Assembly: GCA_964444795.1 (NCBI GenBank)
Contig: CAYUIQ010000055.1
Coordinates: forward strand, 1 to 39,551
DNA from: JABMRP01 sp964444795
Lineage (GTDB): Bacteria > Planctomycetota > Planctomycetia > Pirellulales > Thermoguttaceae
DNA length: 39,551 nt
Direction: 5' to 3'
Shown here one piece after another: positions 10,001 to 17,503 of this stretch. Both the position numbers and the translations under genes were made by a program. The notes under the pieces are model-generated. The model saw only the letters and a program-made list of their open reading frames with translations. It had not been told where the DNA came from and searched no databases. Numbering within the stretch: the first letter of the stretch is position 1; each line of letters starts with the position of its first letter.

Positions 10001-10499
10001 CCCAATTGGGCTTGGGATGGTTCTTAACCACCAGTTCCGTCGCGCCGGAGCCCGGCTGGGGTATGTCGACGCCCCAGACCACCTTGCGGTCCTCGTCCAA
10101 GACGGCGACGCGGCAACCGTTGAGCCGTCCCTCGTATCCATCGCGGTTGAAGATCACGATCTCTTCGATGGCCATGTTTTTCCTCAGGTCGACTTCCCAG
10201 GCCGGATCGTTCGTCACCTCGGCCGTGTGGGTGATGCTTCCATGTTCCCACATGCCGCTGGTGTTGCCGTCCACCGCGCGGCTTGCGGCACCGTCGGAGC
10301 CGATACTGGTCTGACAGGTCTTCTTCCCCAACGCCACATTCTTGCCGGCACTGTAGACCTGAACCTCGGCGAGCGAGAGTATTTTCCCGTAGCCGGGAAT
10401 CGACACGTTGACGTATCTCCCGGTAACGGTTTCCGCGGCGGCCTGTGTCGTGCAGCACCATGCGGCAAGCAGAACGACGACGGCGGTTGTCTTGTGCAT
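7077..10499 (-). CDS. Secreted fusion: discoidin-like + HZS-alpha-like propeller + two hemes + FGE-like domain
   Basis: ATG 10499 is chosen because AAGGGA precedes it and a signal peptide follows directly (MHKTTAVVVLLAAW, ending AAAE); the protein has 1140 residues. In order it has an F5/8-type C (discoidin) domain at about 25-150; a propeller and middle region like the hydrazine synthase alpha subunit family at about 280-680; two CXXCH heme motifs (693 and 743, both CVGCH); and a C-terminal formylglycine-generating-enzyme-like domain from about 920 (VPAGEFVMG, PTEAQWEY, VGFR). The FGE-like part lacks the Cys pair expected near the RGG region, so enzyme activity on sulfatases is unlikely. HZS-alpha-like proteins are common in planctomycetes that are not anammox. 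It is convergent with the sulfatase pseudogene. Its role is unknown. Confidence 0.82.
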   Translation of the reverse strand: MHKTTAVVVLLAAWCCTTQAAAETVTGRYVNVSIPGYGKILSLAEVQVYSAGKNVALGKKTCQTSIGSDGAASRAVDGNTSGMWEHGSITHTAEVTNDPAWEVDLRKNMAIEEIVIFNRDGYEGRLNGCRVAVLDEDRKVVWGVDIPQPGSGATELVVKNHPKPNWAGKVVAKIADAPIGDAESLRLAINDLIATFGNRYPKGKGYLARLDAIADADDPEGLEELRHEALLENPLLDFDKLLLIKRRGNLGLPQNWQGNCVMRGGFDNEIAVLSPPRPEGKLTTLYRPQNQSFVGDVDLHWDARKMLLSQRGDNNRYEVFELNVDGGLRQVTPSEPDVDNYDACYLPDDRIIYDSTSCFQGVPCVGGNDQVANLHIINPDGTGIRRLCFDQDHDWCPTVMNDGRVMFTRWEYSDTPHYFTRVVMRMNPDGTAQTAHYGSNSLWPNSTFYARPIPGHPTKFVGIISGHHGVPRMGELIVFDPALGQREADGVVQRIPGYGQKVEPIIRDALVNNSWPKFLHPFPLSEKYFLAACQLNQQSPWGVYLVDVFDNIVPICVEPGVAMLEPVPLRATRRPNAIPDKVDTSRKDAIVYMNDVYTGDGLKGVPRGTVKRLRLFAFDYGYQKLANHTYIGIEGPWDIHRIVGTVKVESDGSAAFRVPANTPLAVQPLDEDGKALQLMRSWFVAMPGENLSCVGCHEDTIDAPPTHQTVATKKQPQEIMPWFGPARGFSFDREVQPMLDKYCVGCHGEAPYRGQKLTDLRQDNVATFSRAYRALQQHVRRPGPESDYHMFPAAEYHADTSPLVQMLHKGHHGVKLDREACERLYTWIDLNVPYYGTWGEFRPIPNGQRQRRAELRQLYAGIDEDYEDIPEPSAGPVEPIIPPEPEPKKVVKVECPDWPLSDADARARQGEDRQRTVTLGTVNDRPVQITMVRVPAGEFVMGNADGRADEGPPCRVRIDRPFWISKTIVTNEQFNLFDPEHDSRYLDRGGKDHSNRGNPMNRPEQPVVRVSWARAKAFCDWFSKQTGRRYALPTEAQWEYTCRAGAGSGRAWGAEQMPGNLGEWTRTTHRPYPYTPGDGRDDASAQGRKVVRGAKAFGAPGSKRETYRLGYPYWQGIWDVGFRIICEDEELAPKEIATAE

Positions 10500-10608
10500 G
10501 AATCGTCCCTTCGCATCAGCGTTGAGGTGTGTCGGCCGGCAGTAGGCCATACTGGTGGGCGTCGCCTGTCCATTGAAACCGGCGCCGAAGTATGTCTTGC
10601 GGCGAAAG

Positions 10609-10923
10609 CTATTGTAACGACCCCCCGTTGATCATGTCAAACGCGAGTTCTTCCGGTGTTGCCGTCCCGTCCCGCGACAAGCTGTCATGTTTGGCAATCG
10701 ACTCGGCGGCCAGGAAATAGCCGTTGTCGACCTTCTCCTGGAGCACGTCGCCAATTAGTCGGCGCATCAGTTGAATTGCCCCGACCGTTTCCACCGACGG
10801 GGCGTCGAATGTTTCGACGAAGATAACACTCCTACCATCCCATGCGGGCCGCGTGCAATCCGCGGAAGCCCCGGCCCGACTCTTGCCCGTGAAAGAAAAG
10901 GTTGCCCCGGCACAACGGAGCAT
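10609..10923 (-). CDS. Possible small hypothetical protein
   Basis: This open frame has up to 104 codons. From about 10850 downward, codon use is strongly GC-ending in the manner of the neighbouring genes, and residues such as LQEKVDNGYFLAAESIAKHD look protein-like, so at least its C-terminal 70 codons may be real coding sequence or a gene remnant. No ribosome site supports the ATG at 10923 and no family was recognised. It fills most of the 518-base gap between the divergent genes starting at 10499 and 11018, which otherwise must hold their promoters. Confidence 0.35.
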   Translation of the reverse strand: MLRCAGATFSFTGKSRAGASADCTRPAWDGRSVIFVETFDAPSVETVGAIQLMRRLIGDVLQEKVDNGYFLAAESIAKHDSLSRDGTATPEELAFDMINGGSLQ

Positions 10924-11017
10924 TTACAATCGAGAAGCCGTTGGTCGGTTCTCCCCGCACCAATCTCCATCCGCACGACTGCCCCCAGAGACAAACCACG
11001 AGAGGCTCTTACTACCG

Positions 11018-12391
11018 ATGAGAAAACCCACACCAACCGTCGCTCGTATGATCTGCCCGACCCTGGCGATGCTGGTCTTCGGCTTGGTTTCTCGCCCCGG
11101 TATCGGGGCCGAGACGGATTGGCCCGGGTTTCGCGGCCGGGACGGTTCGGGGCATAGCGTCGATGCCAACCTGCCGGTTACGTGGACATCCGACGACGTG
11201 CTTTGGCGGACCGAATTGCCGGGCCAGGGCAATTCGTCTCCCTGCATCTGGGGCGATCGAATCTTCGTGACCACCGCGAGCAAGACCGGCGACGGCCAGA
11301 TCGAACGCAGCGTTCTGGCCATCGACCGAACGACGGGGAAGATCCTCTGGCGACAAGTAGCTTCGGTGGGAAGCGCCGAGCAGACGCACAACCTCAACGG
11401 TTTTGCCAGCCCGACCTGCACGACCGACGGCGAGCATGTCATCGCGTTCTTCGGCCGCGGCGGTCTCCACGGTTACGACGTGGACGGCAAGAAGCTCTGG
11501 TCGCGCGATCTGGGCACGTTCCCCGGCCCCTGGGGTACCGGCGCATCGCCGATCCTGCTCGGCGACGTCGTCATTCAAAACTGCGACGCCGGGGGAGACT
11601 CGTTCCTTCTTGCCGTCGACAAGCGGACCGGGGAAACGATCTGGCGAACCTCGCGGGGAAGCTTGCCTAGAGGTGGATGGAACACCCCCATTGTGATCGA
11701 CACGCCAGACCGCCGGGAACTGATCCTCAACGGCGAACAGGGCGTGCGAGGTTACGATCCGGCCACGGGCACCGAACATTGGTTCTGCAAGAGTTTCAAC
11801 GGCCGTGGCACCCCGATGCTTGCCTTTGGCCACGGAATGCTGTTTGTCGTCAGCGGCAAGTCGGGCGCCGTTTACGCCGTTCGCCCCGGCGGAACGGGTA
11901 ACGTGACCGCAACACACATGGTCTGGCACACACCCCGCGGCGGCGGTCGCGATCTGTCGTCGCCCATCCTGGTCGGCAATTACGTCTTCGTGGTCAACAT
12001 GAGCGGCATCGGGATTTGTTACGACGCGAAGACCGGAAAAGAGCTTTGGCAAGAGCGGCTGGGTGGCAATTATGCCGCGTCGCCGATTGTCGCGGGCGGA
12101 CTGATCTACATCCAGAACGAAGCCGGGCAAACCCTGGTCATCAAGCCCGGTGACAAACTGAACATCGTCGCGCGAAACGAAATCGGCGCCGAGCATGGGG
12201 AAATCTTCCGCGGTACTCTGGCACCCAGCAACGGCCAGATATTCCTCCGATCGCGGCGAGCGATTTACTGCATCGAGAAGTCGACGTCAGTCACGGCAGT
12301 CGGACGTTCGAGCGAGCGGAGTCCGAGGCCCGACGTAAGGAACTCGCAAACGTCATTCCGCGCCGGTCGATCGGCGATCCGTGAACCTTAG
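11018..12391 (+). CDS. Secreted PQQ-type beta-propeller protein (BamB/quinoprotein-like)
   Basis: ATG 11018 is chosen because a signal peptide follows (PTLAMLVFGLVSRPGIGAE); the protein has 457 residues. After it come DWPGFRGRDGSGHS, the usual opening of planctomycete outer-membrane propeller proteins, and several repeats of the PQQ type (LAIDRTTGKILWRQ, LLAVDKRTGETIWR, YDAKTGKELWQERL). Such eight-bladed propellers occur in quinoprotein dehydrogenases and in scaffold proteins such as BamB. No catalytic residues of the dehydrogenases were identified, so a binding or scaffold role is as likely as enzyme activity. The last 13 codons overlap the 3' end of the convergent yeeE gene by 39 bases; the tail after CIEKS looks unstructured. 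Confidence 0.85.
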   Translation: MRKPTPTVARMICPTLAMLVFGLVSRPGIGAETDWPGFRGRDGSGHSVDANLPVTWTSDDVLWRTELPGQGNSSPCIWGDRIFVTTASKTGDGQIERSVLAIDRTTGKILWRQVASVGSAEQTHNLNGFASPTCTTDGEHVIAFFGRGGLHGYDVDGKKLWSRDLGTFPGPWGTGASPILLGDVVIQNCDAGGDSFLLAVDKRTGETIWRTSRGSLPRGGWNTPIVIDTPDRRELILNGEQGVRGYDPATGTEHWFCKSFNGRGTPMLAFGHGMLFVVSGKSGAVYAVRPGGTGNVTATHMVWHTPRGGGRDLSSPILVGNYVFVVNMSGIGICYDAKTGKELWQERLGGNYAASPIVAGGLIYIQNEAGQTLVIKPGDKLNIVARNEIGAEHGEIFRGTLAPSNGQIFLRSRRAIYCIEKSTSVTAVGRSSERSPRPDVRNSQTSFRAGRSAIREP

Positions 12392-12916
12392 AATGGCAAA
12401 CAGCACGAGTGCCATGACGAACAGGACAATCACGAATACCCAAGGTGATTGTCCCGTGACTCCCGGCAGCGTCACTTTACCGAGATCGCCAACCGCCAGC
12501 AAGTTCCCCTTCAAGAGCGGGTAGCATTCCGCATATAGCGCAGCGCCCACGAGCATACCGAGCATTCCAAAAGCGGCGTGTCGCGAGCCGTCTCCCAATG
12601 CGGCGACGCCTGTTCCCGGGCAATAACCGAGCACGACCATGCCGGCGCCGAAGATCAACCCGCCGAGCACGTTGGCCAGCACGGAAGCTCCTTTCACGTG
12701 CAGCGGAACATCGCCGAACTGGTGCATGGCGTAGACGCCGATCGAACCGACTACCACGGCTGTGAGCATTGTTCGCAGCACGGTGTGATCGGTCCAGAGG
12801 AACTGGCCGACGATCACGCGGTATCGGGTGACTCCACCGCGCTGCAACAGGAACCCGAATACCAGGCCGGTGACAAGGCCGAGTATCAGTTTGTCGGCAG
12901 TATCAATCTCAAACAT
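12353..12916 (-). CDS. YeeE/YedE sulfur transporter, second half-size protein
   Basis: This 187-residue membrane protein has about five hydrophobic helices and belongs to the YeeE/YedE (TsuA) family, which moves thiosulfate or related sulfur species through the inner membrane by relay between Cys residues. The conserved Cys motif is GYCPGTG (about residue 83). The start ATG 12916 has AAGGAGGGG upstream and overlaps the previous stop codon by 8 bases, so the two are translated as a pair. Family members of about 350-400 residues hold two such halves; here the halves are separate genes. It is the last gene of the qmo-dsr run, which suggests that it brings in a sulfur substrate or removes a product. 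Confidence 0.88.
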   Translation of the reverse strand: MFEIDTADKLILGLVTGLVFGFLLQRGGVTRYRVIVGQFLWTDHTVLRTMLTAVVVGSIGVYAMHQFGDVPLHVKGASVLANVLGGLIFGAGMVVLGYCPGTGVAALGDGSRHAAFGMLGMLVGAALYAECYPLLKGNLLAVGDLGKVTLPGVTGQSPWVFVIVLFVMALVLFAILRFTDRRSTGAE

Positions 12917-13448
12917 GGCGGCGCCCCTCCTTTCCGAACAGCACGAAGGCGGTGACGATAGCGGCGATGAAAAAGGAGGCGAAGAAGATCCAACTGCTCA
13001 CGCTGAACTGCAACGCGCCGCTGATGCCGTGTCCCGACGTACAACCGCCGGCCAGCCGGGCTCCGAACAACACGAGCACTCCGCCGCCAAACGCGGCTGA
13101 ATATCGCTTGAGCTTGCCGTCTCCGAACCGCCACTTCCACGGATCGGGCACGTATTCCGGCCGGAACGACCGGCTCAGCAACGCCGAGATCAACGCACCC
13201 AACGGCAGTCCGATAACCAGCATCATCTGCCAATCCACTGCCGGCTTGTCCACGATATACTTGGCGTAATAGGAGTTGGCGATGACGTGATCCTTGGCGA
13301 ATGCGGCTTCAAGCAAGCCGGCCCAACGCACGAACGTCGTGCTCGTTCCCAAGGCCTTTTCCATCAAGCCGAAGGTAATCCAGCTTAGAATTCCGATCCC
13401 CGCTCCGATCGCGTAGGGGGACCAACGCGGTAGTCTTAGAACATTCAT
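12909..13448 (-). CDS. YeeE/YedE sulfur transporter, first half-size protein
   Basis: This 179-residue inner-membrane protein carries the YeeE/YedE signature GARLAGGCTSGHGISG (Cys about 137), the classic first Cys site of the family. ATG 13448 is preferred over an upstream TTG because GGGAG lies about 8 bases before it. It overlaps the following yeeE gene by 8 bases and lies 147 bases after the dsrP stop, so it may have its own promoter or be the next part of the same transcript. With the partner protein it would form one transporter. The transported species (thiosulfate, sulfite or a polysulfide) cannot be decided from sequence. Confidence 0.9.
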   Translation of the reverse strand: MNVLRLPRWSPYAIGAGIGILSWITFGLMEKALGTSTTFVRWAGLLEAAFAKDHVIANSYYAKYIVDKPAVDWQMMLVIGLPLGALISALLSRSFRPEYVPDPWKWRFGDGKLKRYSAAFGGGVLVLFGARLAGGCTSGHGISGALQFSVSSWIFFASFFIAAIVTAFVLFGKEGRRHV

Positions 13449-13595
13449 AACGATAGCTCCCAAGTTAGGTCAAACGGTTACGCCAACCGGTCGAAGGGCA
13501 AAACCGTGCCCTGAGACTCGATGCCTTTGTTATAGGCAGCGCAGAAACGGGATCAGATCCTGTTTTTTTCTTGGGTCCGTTTCGTTTCCGCAGGG

Positions 13596-14831
13596 CTACT
13601 TCGGCGCCAGCGCGGCCTTTTCCGCGTCTCGTGTTCCAGCGGATGCCGCTCTTCCGGGCATCCGCGCCTCGGTGGGCAGCAGTTCGAGATACTTCAGCCC
13701 CAGCAGGAAGAGCAGCCCGATGACGCCCAACACTCCCATCGCCTGGAGCGCCTCCAGGGAACCGATGTGGTACTTCGCGTAGTCTTCGACCAGGGCCGGA
13801 TCGTGGTCAATTACCATGCCCGGGAAGAGGTCCGGAGGGTTCGTCAGCCCCGGCACGACAATCACGTATCGTTCGCACAGCACGCCGAAAATGACTAGAC
13901 TGGAGGCCAGCACGATCCACTGAATCGACTTTCCCGTCCTGGGATGGAAGAGAATTACCGCCGGCACGATACAGCCGAACAAGATCAGTCCGACCCAGAA
14001 GAGCAGGCTGTGGAAACCGACGAAGAGATAATAGACGGCCGCGTGGCGCAGCTCGACGACATAGGCCCGATAGGCGTTTTCGACAAACAAGAAATAGAGC
14101 ACCACAAGCACGCATATCGCCAGAAAGCGGCCCAGCCAGATGATCAGTTCGTCGTCGACGTACCGGTTGGTCACCTTGAACAGGCCGACGATCATCACGA
14201 TCATCAGCGCCGTGCCGGAGGCCATGGCGGCGGCGACGAAACTGGCCGGCAGCAGGGGCGATTCGTAGAGCACGCGGGCACCGAAGCCGAAGATCGCTCC
14301 CGTCCCGCTATGCACGCAGAAGGCCCAACCAAAGGCCAGCGTGGCCACGACCTTGGTGGTCTTCTTCATCTCGGCGAACAGGGCCCAGAGGTAGATGACG
14401 CAGATGAGGATATGCCCGTTGTAGAGGATCGGGTTGATCGAGAACATCGACTGGAGGTTGAAATGCACGAAGGGCTCGACGAAGACCCGGTCGAGCCGGC
14501 CCTGGTCGGTGAGAATCGAAAGGAGCCCGGCGATGAGAAAGAGCATGGCGAGATAGACGGCGATTCGGGCAAACGGTTTGTATTCCATCTTCCCGAACAC
14601 TCCGTACAGACCCGAGATAACCAGCGAACCGGCCGAGAGGCCGATGTAGTAGACGGCCATGACGATTTGCAGTCCCCAGGGGACCCGGTTGGTCATCCCG
14701 GTCTCGGCGAGCCCGTGAAACATGATCCACAAGGTAGACAACAGCCCCGCTCCCGCCATCGCCGCGAACACCAGCAGCGCGACGCGATAGTGAAACGATG
14801 TTCCTTCAATGCGCTCGAACTTGATCTCCAT
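13596..14831 (-). CDS. dsrP: DsrP/NrfD-type integral membrane quinone subunit
   Basis: This 411-residue protein has about ten membrane helices and no cofactor motifs, which fits the NrfD/PsrC superfamily that exchanges electrons with the quinone pool. ATG 14831 follows AAGAGGA; the longer open frame upstream lies over the preceding gene. The order J-O-P with a Tat-exported ferredoxin and a triheme cytochrome identifies it as the DsrP member of the family rather than NrfD or PsrC. In DsrMKJOP, P is the second quinone-reactive membrane subunit besides M. Here it follows dsrO by 31 bases. Confidence 0.88.
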   Translation of the reverse strand: MEIKFERIEGTSFHYRVALLVFAAMAGAGLLSTLWIMFHGLAETGMTNRVPWGLQIVMAVYYIGLSAGSLVISGLYGVFGKMEYKPFARIAVYLAMLFLIAGLLSILTDQGRLDRVFVEPFVHFNLQSMFSINPILYNGHILICVIYLWALFAEMKKTTKVVATLAFGWAFCVHSGTGAIFGFGARVLYESPLLPASFVAAAMASGTALMIVMIVGLFKVTNRYVDDELIIWLGRFLAICVLVVLYFLFVENAYRAYVVELRHAAVYYLFVGFHSLLFWVGLILFGCIVPAVILFHPRTGKSIQWIVLASSLVIFGVLCERYVIVVPGLTNPPDLFPGMVIDHDPALVEDYAKYHIGSLEALQAMGVLGVIGLLFLLGLKYLELLPTEARMPGRAASAGTRDAEKAALAPK

Positions 14832-14862
14832 GGCATTCCTCTTCTGGATCACGCAACCCGAT

Positions 14863-15675
14863 CTAAAGGCCGATGTAGTGAACTTTCGGCTCGGTTCCCA
14901 GATCCTCCTTGAGGCGTTTGGTGGCGTTCTTGGCGAGCAGATCATGGACGCGCTCGCCGGGTTCCGCCGGATCGGTCTTTTCCGGTTTGTTCATGTTGCC
15001 CACGGCCAAGGCGCCCTCTTCACACGCCCTGACACACGCGGGCACGCCGCGTTTCTTTGTCTCAGGATCGATCGTGTCCAGCAGGTGCGCACACAGGGTG
15101 CATGCTTCCGCCACGCCGTGCGACCTTCGGGGACGATCCTTGTTCGGCCACTCCTCTTCCTTGCCATCCTCCTTGAAATCTTCCTTGAAATTGAAGTACC
15201 GGGCGTTGTACGGACAGGCGATCATACAGTATCGGCATCCAATACAACGGTGGTGATCGACGATGACGATGCCGTCCTCGCGCTTGAACGTCGCCTGCAC
15301 GGGGCAAACCTGGGCACAGGGTGGGTTGTCGCAGTGGTTGCAGAGCAGGACCACGTGTTTCCGCTCCTCGGGGAGCTCATCGCCGGCGCTGTCGGGCCCT
15401 TTTTTTCGGATCGTGACTTTTCGGATCCAGTGGACGTCCAATTCTCGCTTATTGTGGTGCGCCACGTTGTTCTCTTTGCGGCACGCTTCCATACATTTCT
15501 TGCAGCCGATGCATTTTTCAACGTTGACGACCATGCCCATCTTCTTGCCCGGCAACTTACTACCCTTGCCGGCAACACCCTCGCGAGGCTCCGTCAATAG
15601 GAAAGCCGCGTAGCCGCAGGACGTTCCCGCCAGGAGCGTGCCGCCGGCCACTTTGAGGAGGTCTCTTCTGTCCAC
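14863..15675 (-). CDS. dsrO: DsrO-like Tat-exported iron-sulfur protein
   Basis: This 270-residue periplasmic electron-transfer protein starts at GTG 15675, chosen for GGGAGG upstream and because the Tat signal RRDLLKVAGGTLLAG then begins at residue 3. Four Cys groups follow the usual DmsB/HybA/DsrO pattern: 55-65, 112-124, 144-154, and 192, 195, 214 and 218, enough for four [4Fe-4S] clusters. The protein would dock on DsrP and link it with the periplasmic heme protein DsrJ. It is 27 bases downstream of dsrJ. Confidence 0.9.
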   Translation of the reverse strand: MDRRDLLKVAGGTLLAGTSCGYAAFLLTEPREGVAGKGSKLPGKKMGMVVNVEKCIGCKKCMEACRKENNVAHHNKRELDVHWIRKVTIRKKGPDSAGDELPEERKHVVLLCNHCDNPPCAQVCPVQATFKREDGIVIVDHHRCIGCRYCMIACPYNARYFNFKEDFKEDGKEEEWPNKDRPRRSHGVAEACTLCAHLLDTIDPETKKRGVPACVRACEEGALAVGNMNKPEKTDPAEPGERVHDLLAKNATKRLKEDLGTEPKVHYIGL

Positions 15676-15702
15676 GGTGCATCCTCCCTCTTCGCACAAG
15701 TT

Positions 15703-16134
15703 CTACTCGGGATAATCGTGGCATCCCCAGCAATCGGGTGTCAGACTAACCGCGTCGTGGCATTGATCGCAGAAGTTCGCCCGGCTCGGGTGGCAATCCT
15801 TGCAGCGGCTCAACCCGTTCTCGTCCCGGATCCCGTAGCGCACAACGTCCTCGCGGATCTTTCTCAGACGCTCCCAGTGCCGCAGCCGCATTTTGTCGAC
15901 CTTCATGCCCCATGCGCCGCACACTTCTCCCGCCACGGAAAAGTCTTCTCCCGTCTCGGGAGGCACTTTGTCCGCCACGGCGGGCTCCAGTTCATACTCG
16001 GCCGATTCGCCGCCCCAGGCGATCATCGCGCGGACGGCGCAGTATCCCAGCAGGAGAAGCAGGATCAACCCGAGAACCGCGGCAAGACGTGCGGGCTCGT
16101 TTCGCGATCGGCTATTGGCTGCCTCTGGGGGCAT
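15703..16134 (-). CDS. dsrJ: DsrJ-like triheme cytochrome c
   Basis: This 143-residue protein has an N-terminal anchor helix (about 17-37) and three CXXCH motifs packed at the C terminus (111, 122 and 135; CKDCH, CDQCH and CWGCH). That spacing, and the VCGAWGM segment at about 71 that supplies a conserved Cys, match DsrJ, the periplasmic triheme subunit of DsrMKJOP, in which one heme has an unusual Cys ligand. ATG 16134 is chosen because AGGGGAA precedes it; it starts 10 bases after the qmoC stop. Its presence next to qmoC is not the usual gene order of sulfate reducers. Confidence 0.9.
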   Translation of the reverse strand: MPPEAANSRSRNEPARLAAVLGLILLLLLGYCAVRAMIAWGGESAEYELEPAVADKVPPETGEDFSVAGEVCGAWGMKVDKMRLRHWERLRKIREDVVRYGIRDENGLSRCKDCHPSRANFCDQCHDAVSLTPDCWGCHDYPE

Positions 16135-16144
16135 GATGTTTCCC

Positions 16145-17431
16145 CTATTTCTCGACGTTCTTTCTCTCACCCGTCGTCGCGGGGCGTGAATTGCCGCCGC
16201 GGCCGGAATACTCAGCATAAACCATGGCGGTCGTCCGATAGACCAGATGCGCCAGCTTGGAATAGGGCAGATACAAAAGGAGCCCCAGCACGAAGACCAG
16301 ATGCGCGAAGTAGGCGAGGAACCGTTGGGGCTCCAGGCGAACGTAATGCAACGCTTCGGCAGCGAACCCGGTCACCGCCACGGCCAACAACATCACCAGC
16401 AGCGCCCAATCGGAGTAGGTGCTGGTCTGGTCGCGGTCCCGCAAACGATCCCAGGCCATCCAAAGACAACCGGCAACCAGCGCGGCGCCGCCGGTGTTGG
16501 CAAGCATCTTCCACGGACTCCAGAGCCCCAGCGGATAAACGAATCCGTCGTGTACCAGCGGATTAACCCGGGCGGTGATGACCCAGATGGTCACCAGGCT
16601 CAGGGCAACGAACCCGAAGAACACGCACGCATGCGACCAAAACCGCCAGCGCGTCCGCGTGCAGGAGGCAAACTGGCCGTGCGTCACGATGCTCCCAATC
16701 GCCGCGGCGATACTCGGCAGCAGTCCCTTGGCCGGCGTGACGAGTCCCCGGCCCGCGTCGGCGGCTTCCATGCCCCGCCAGAAGCGGACCACGCTCGCCG
16801 CAATCACCGCCAGCACGAGAACGCTGAACAATCCGAAGAAACCGTTCAGCAGCCAGTGCGGCAGCATGTCGGTATAGGCGTAGATGACCTTCCCGTCGCC
16901 GGGTGGCGAGAGATCCAGCGCTCTTTCGATGGGCTCTTTCAGCCCCAGGGCCGTGGCCAACAGCGCGGCCGGGATGCCCAGCAGCAGCGGAATACACTGG
17001 GGCTGGGTAGTCCAGCGGCCAAGAAAGCGTGGAAAGGCATGGTCGACCACGCACTCCTGGCGAACGGCCGCCAACACGTCGCCCGGCCGAGCGCCGCGGG
17101 GGCACCTCGTCGAGCAATCGTTACACTGGTGGCATAGCCAGATGTCCGGATCCTTCAGCAGCCGATCCTTCATCCCCCAGACAGCCCAGGCCATTTCCTT
17201 GCGAGGGAAAGGCCTCGACTCGGGCGAGAGTTCGCAGGTCGCCGAACAGGTGCCACACTGAAAGCACTTCTTCAGCGAATCTCCGCCCTGGCGCTGAAGC
17301 AATCGAATGAAATCGAGATCCGGCTCGATGCGAACCGCCTTGCCGTTTGCCGAGGGCGCGGAAGCCCGGGAGCGGCTTTCCCTCGTTTGAGTTTGGAATT
17401 CTTTCGCTGAAGTTGTCTCGGCAGCTTCCAC
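16145..17431 (-). CDS. qmoC: QmoC: HdrC-like iron-sulfur domain fused to a cytochrome b membrane domain
   Basis: GTG 17431 is chosen because GGAGGG lies 9 bases before it; the protein has 428 residues. The N-terminal part holds two CX2CX2CX3C groups (56-66 and 100-110) like HdrC. The rest is a NarI-like membrane domain with about five to six helices, including WSHACVFFGF and a later ALHYVRLE segment with likely heme-b His ligands. QmoC passes electrons between the quinone pool and QmoAB. DsrM (NarI-like) and DsrK (HdrD-like) are not in the run, so this fused subunit may also serve as the partner of DsrJOP. Confidence 0.9.
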   Translation of the reverse strand: MEAAETTSAKEFQTQTRESRSRASAPSANGKAVRIEPDLDFIRLLQRQGGDSLKKCFQCGTCSATCELSPESRPFPRKEMAWAVWGMKDRLLKDPDIWLCHQCNDCSTRCPRGARPGDVLAAVRQECVVDHAFPRFLGRWTTQPQCIPLLLGIPAALLATALGLKEPIERALDLSPPGDGKVIYAYTDMLPHWLLNGFFGLFSVLVLAVIAASVVRFWRGMEAADAGRGLVTPAKGLLPSIAAAIGSIVTHGQFASCTRTRWRFWSHACVFFGFVALSLVTIWVITARVNPLVHDGFVYPLGLWSPWKMLANTGGAALVAGCLWMAWDRLRDRDQTSTYSDWALLVMLLAVAVTGFAAEALHYVRLEPQRFLAYFAHLVFVLGLLLYLPYSKLAHLVYRTTAMVYAEYSGRGGNSRPATTGERKNVEK

Positions 17432-17503
17432 AGTTGTATTCCCTCCGGCCACTGTGTCGAGTCGCCCTAGAGTAGCAAACTGCTGCAAACCGCTACGCGT
17501 CGG

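Noticed and set aside
13551..13570. GGATCAGATCC followed by a T run as a terminator
   Set aside because: The stem is only about 5 bp and the T run is on the strand opposite to the genes on both sides.
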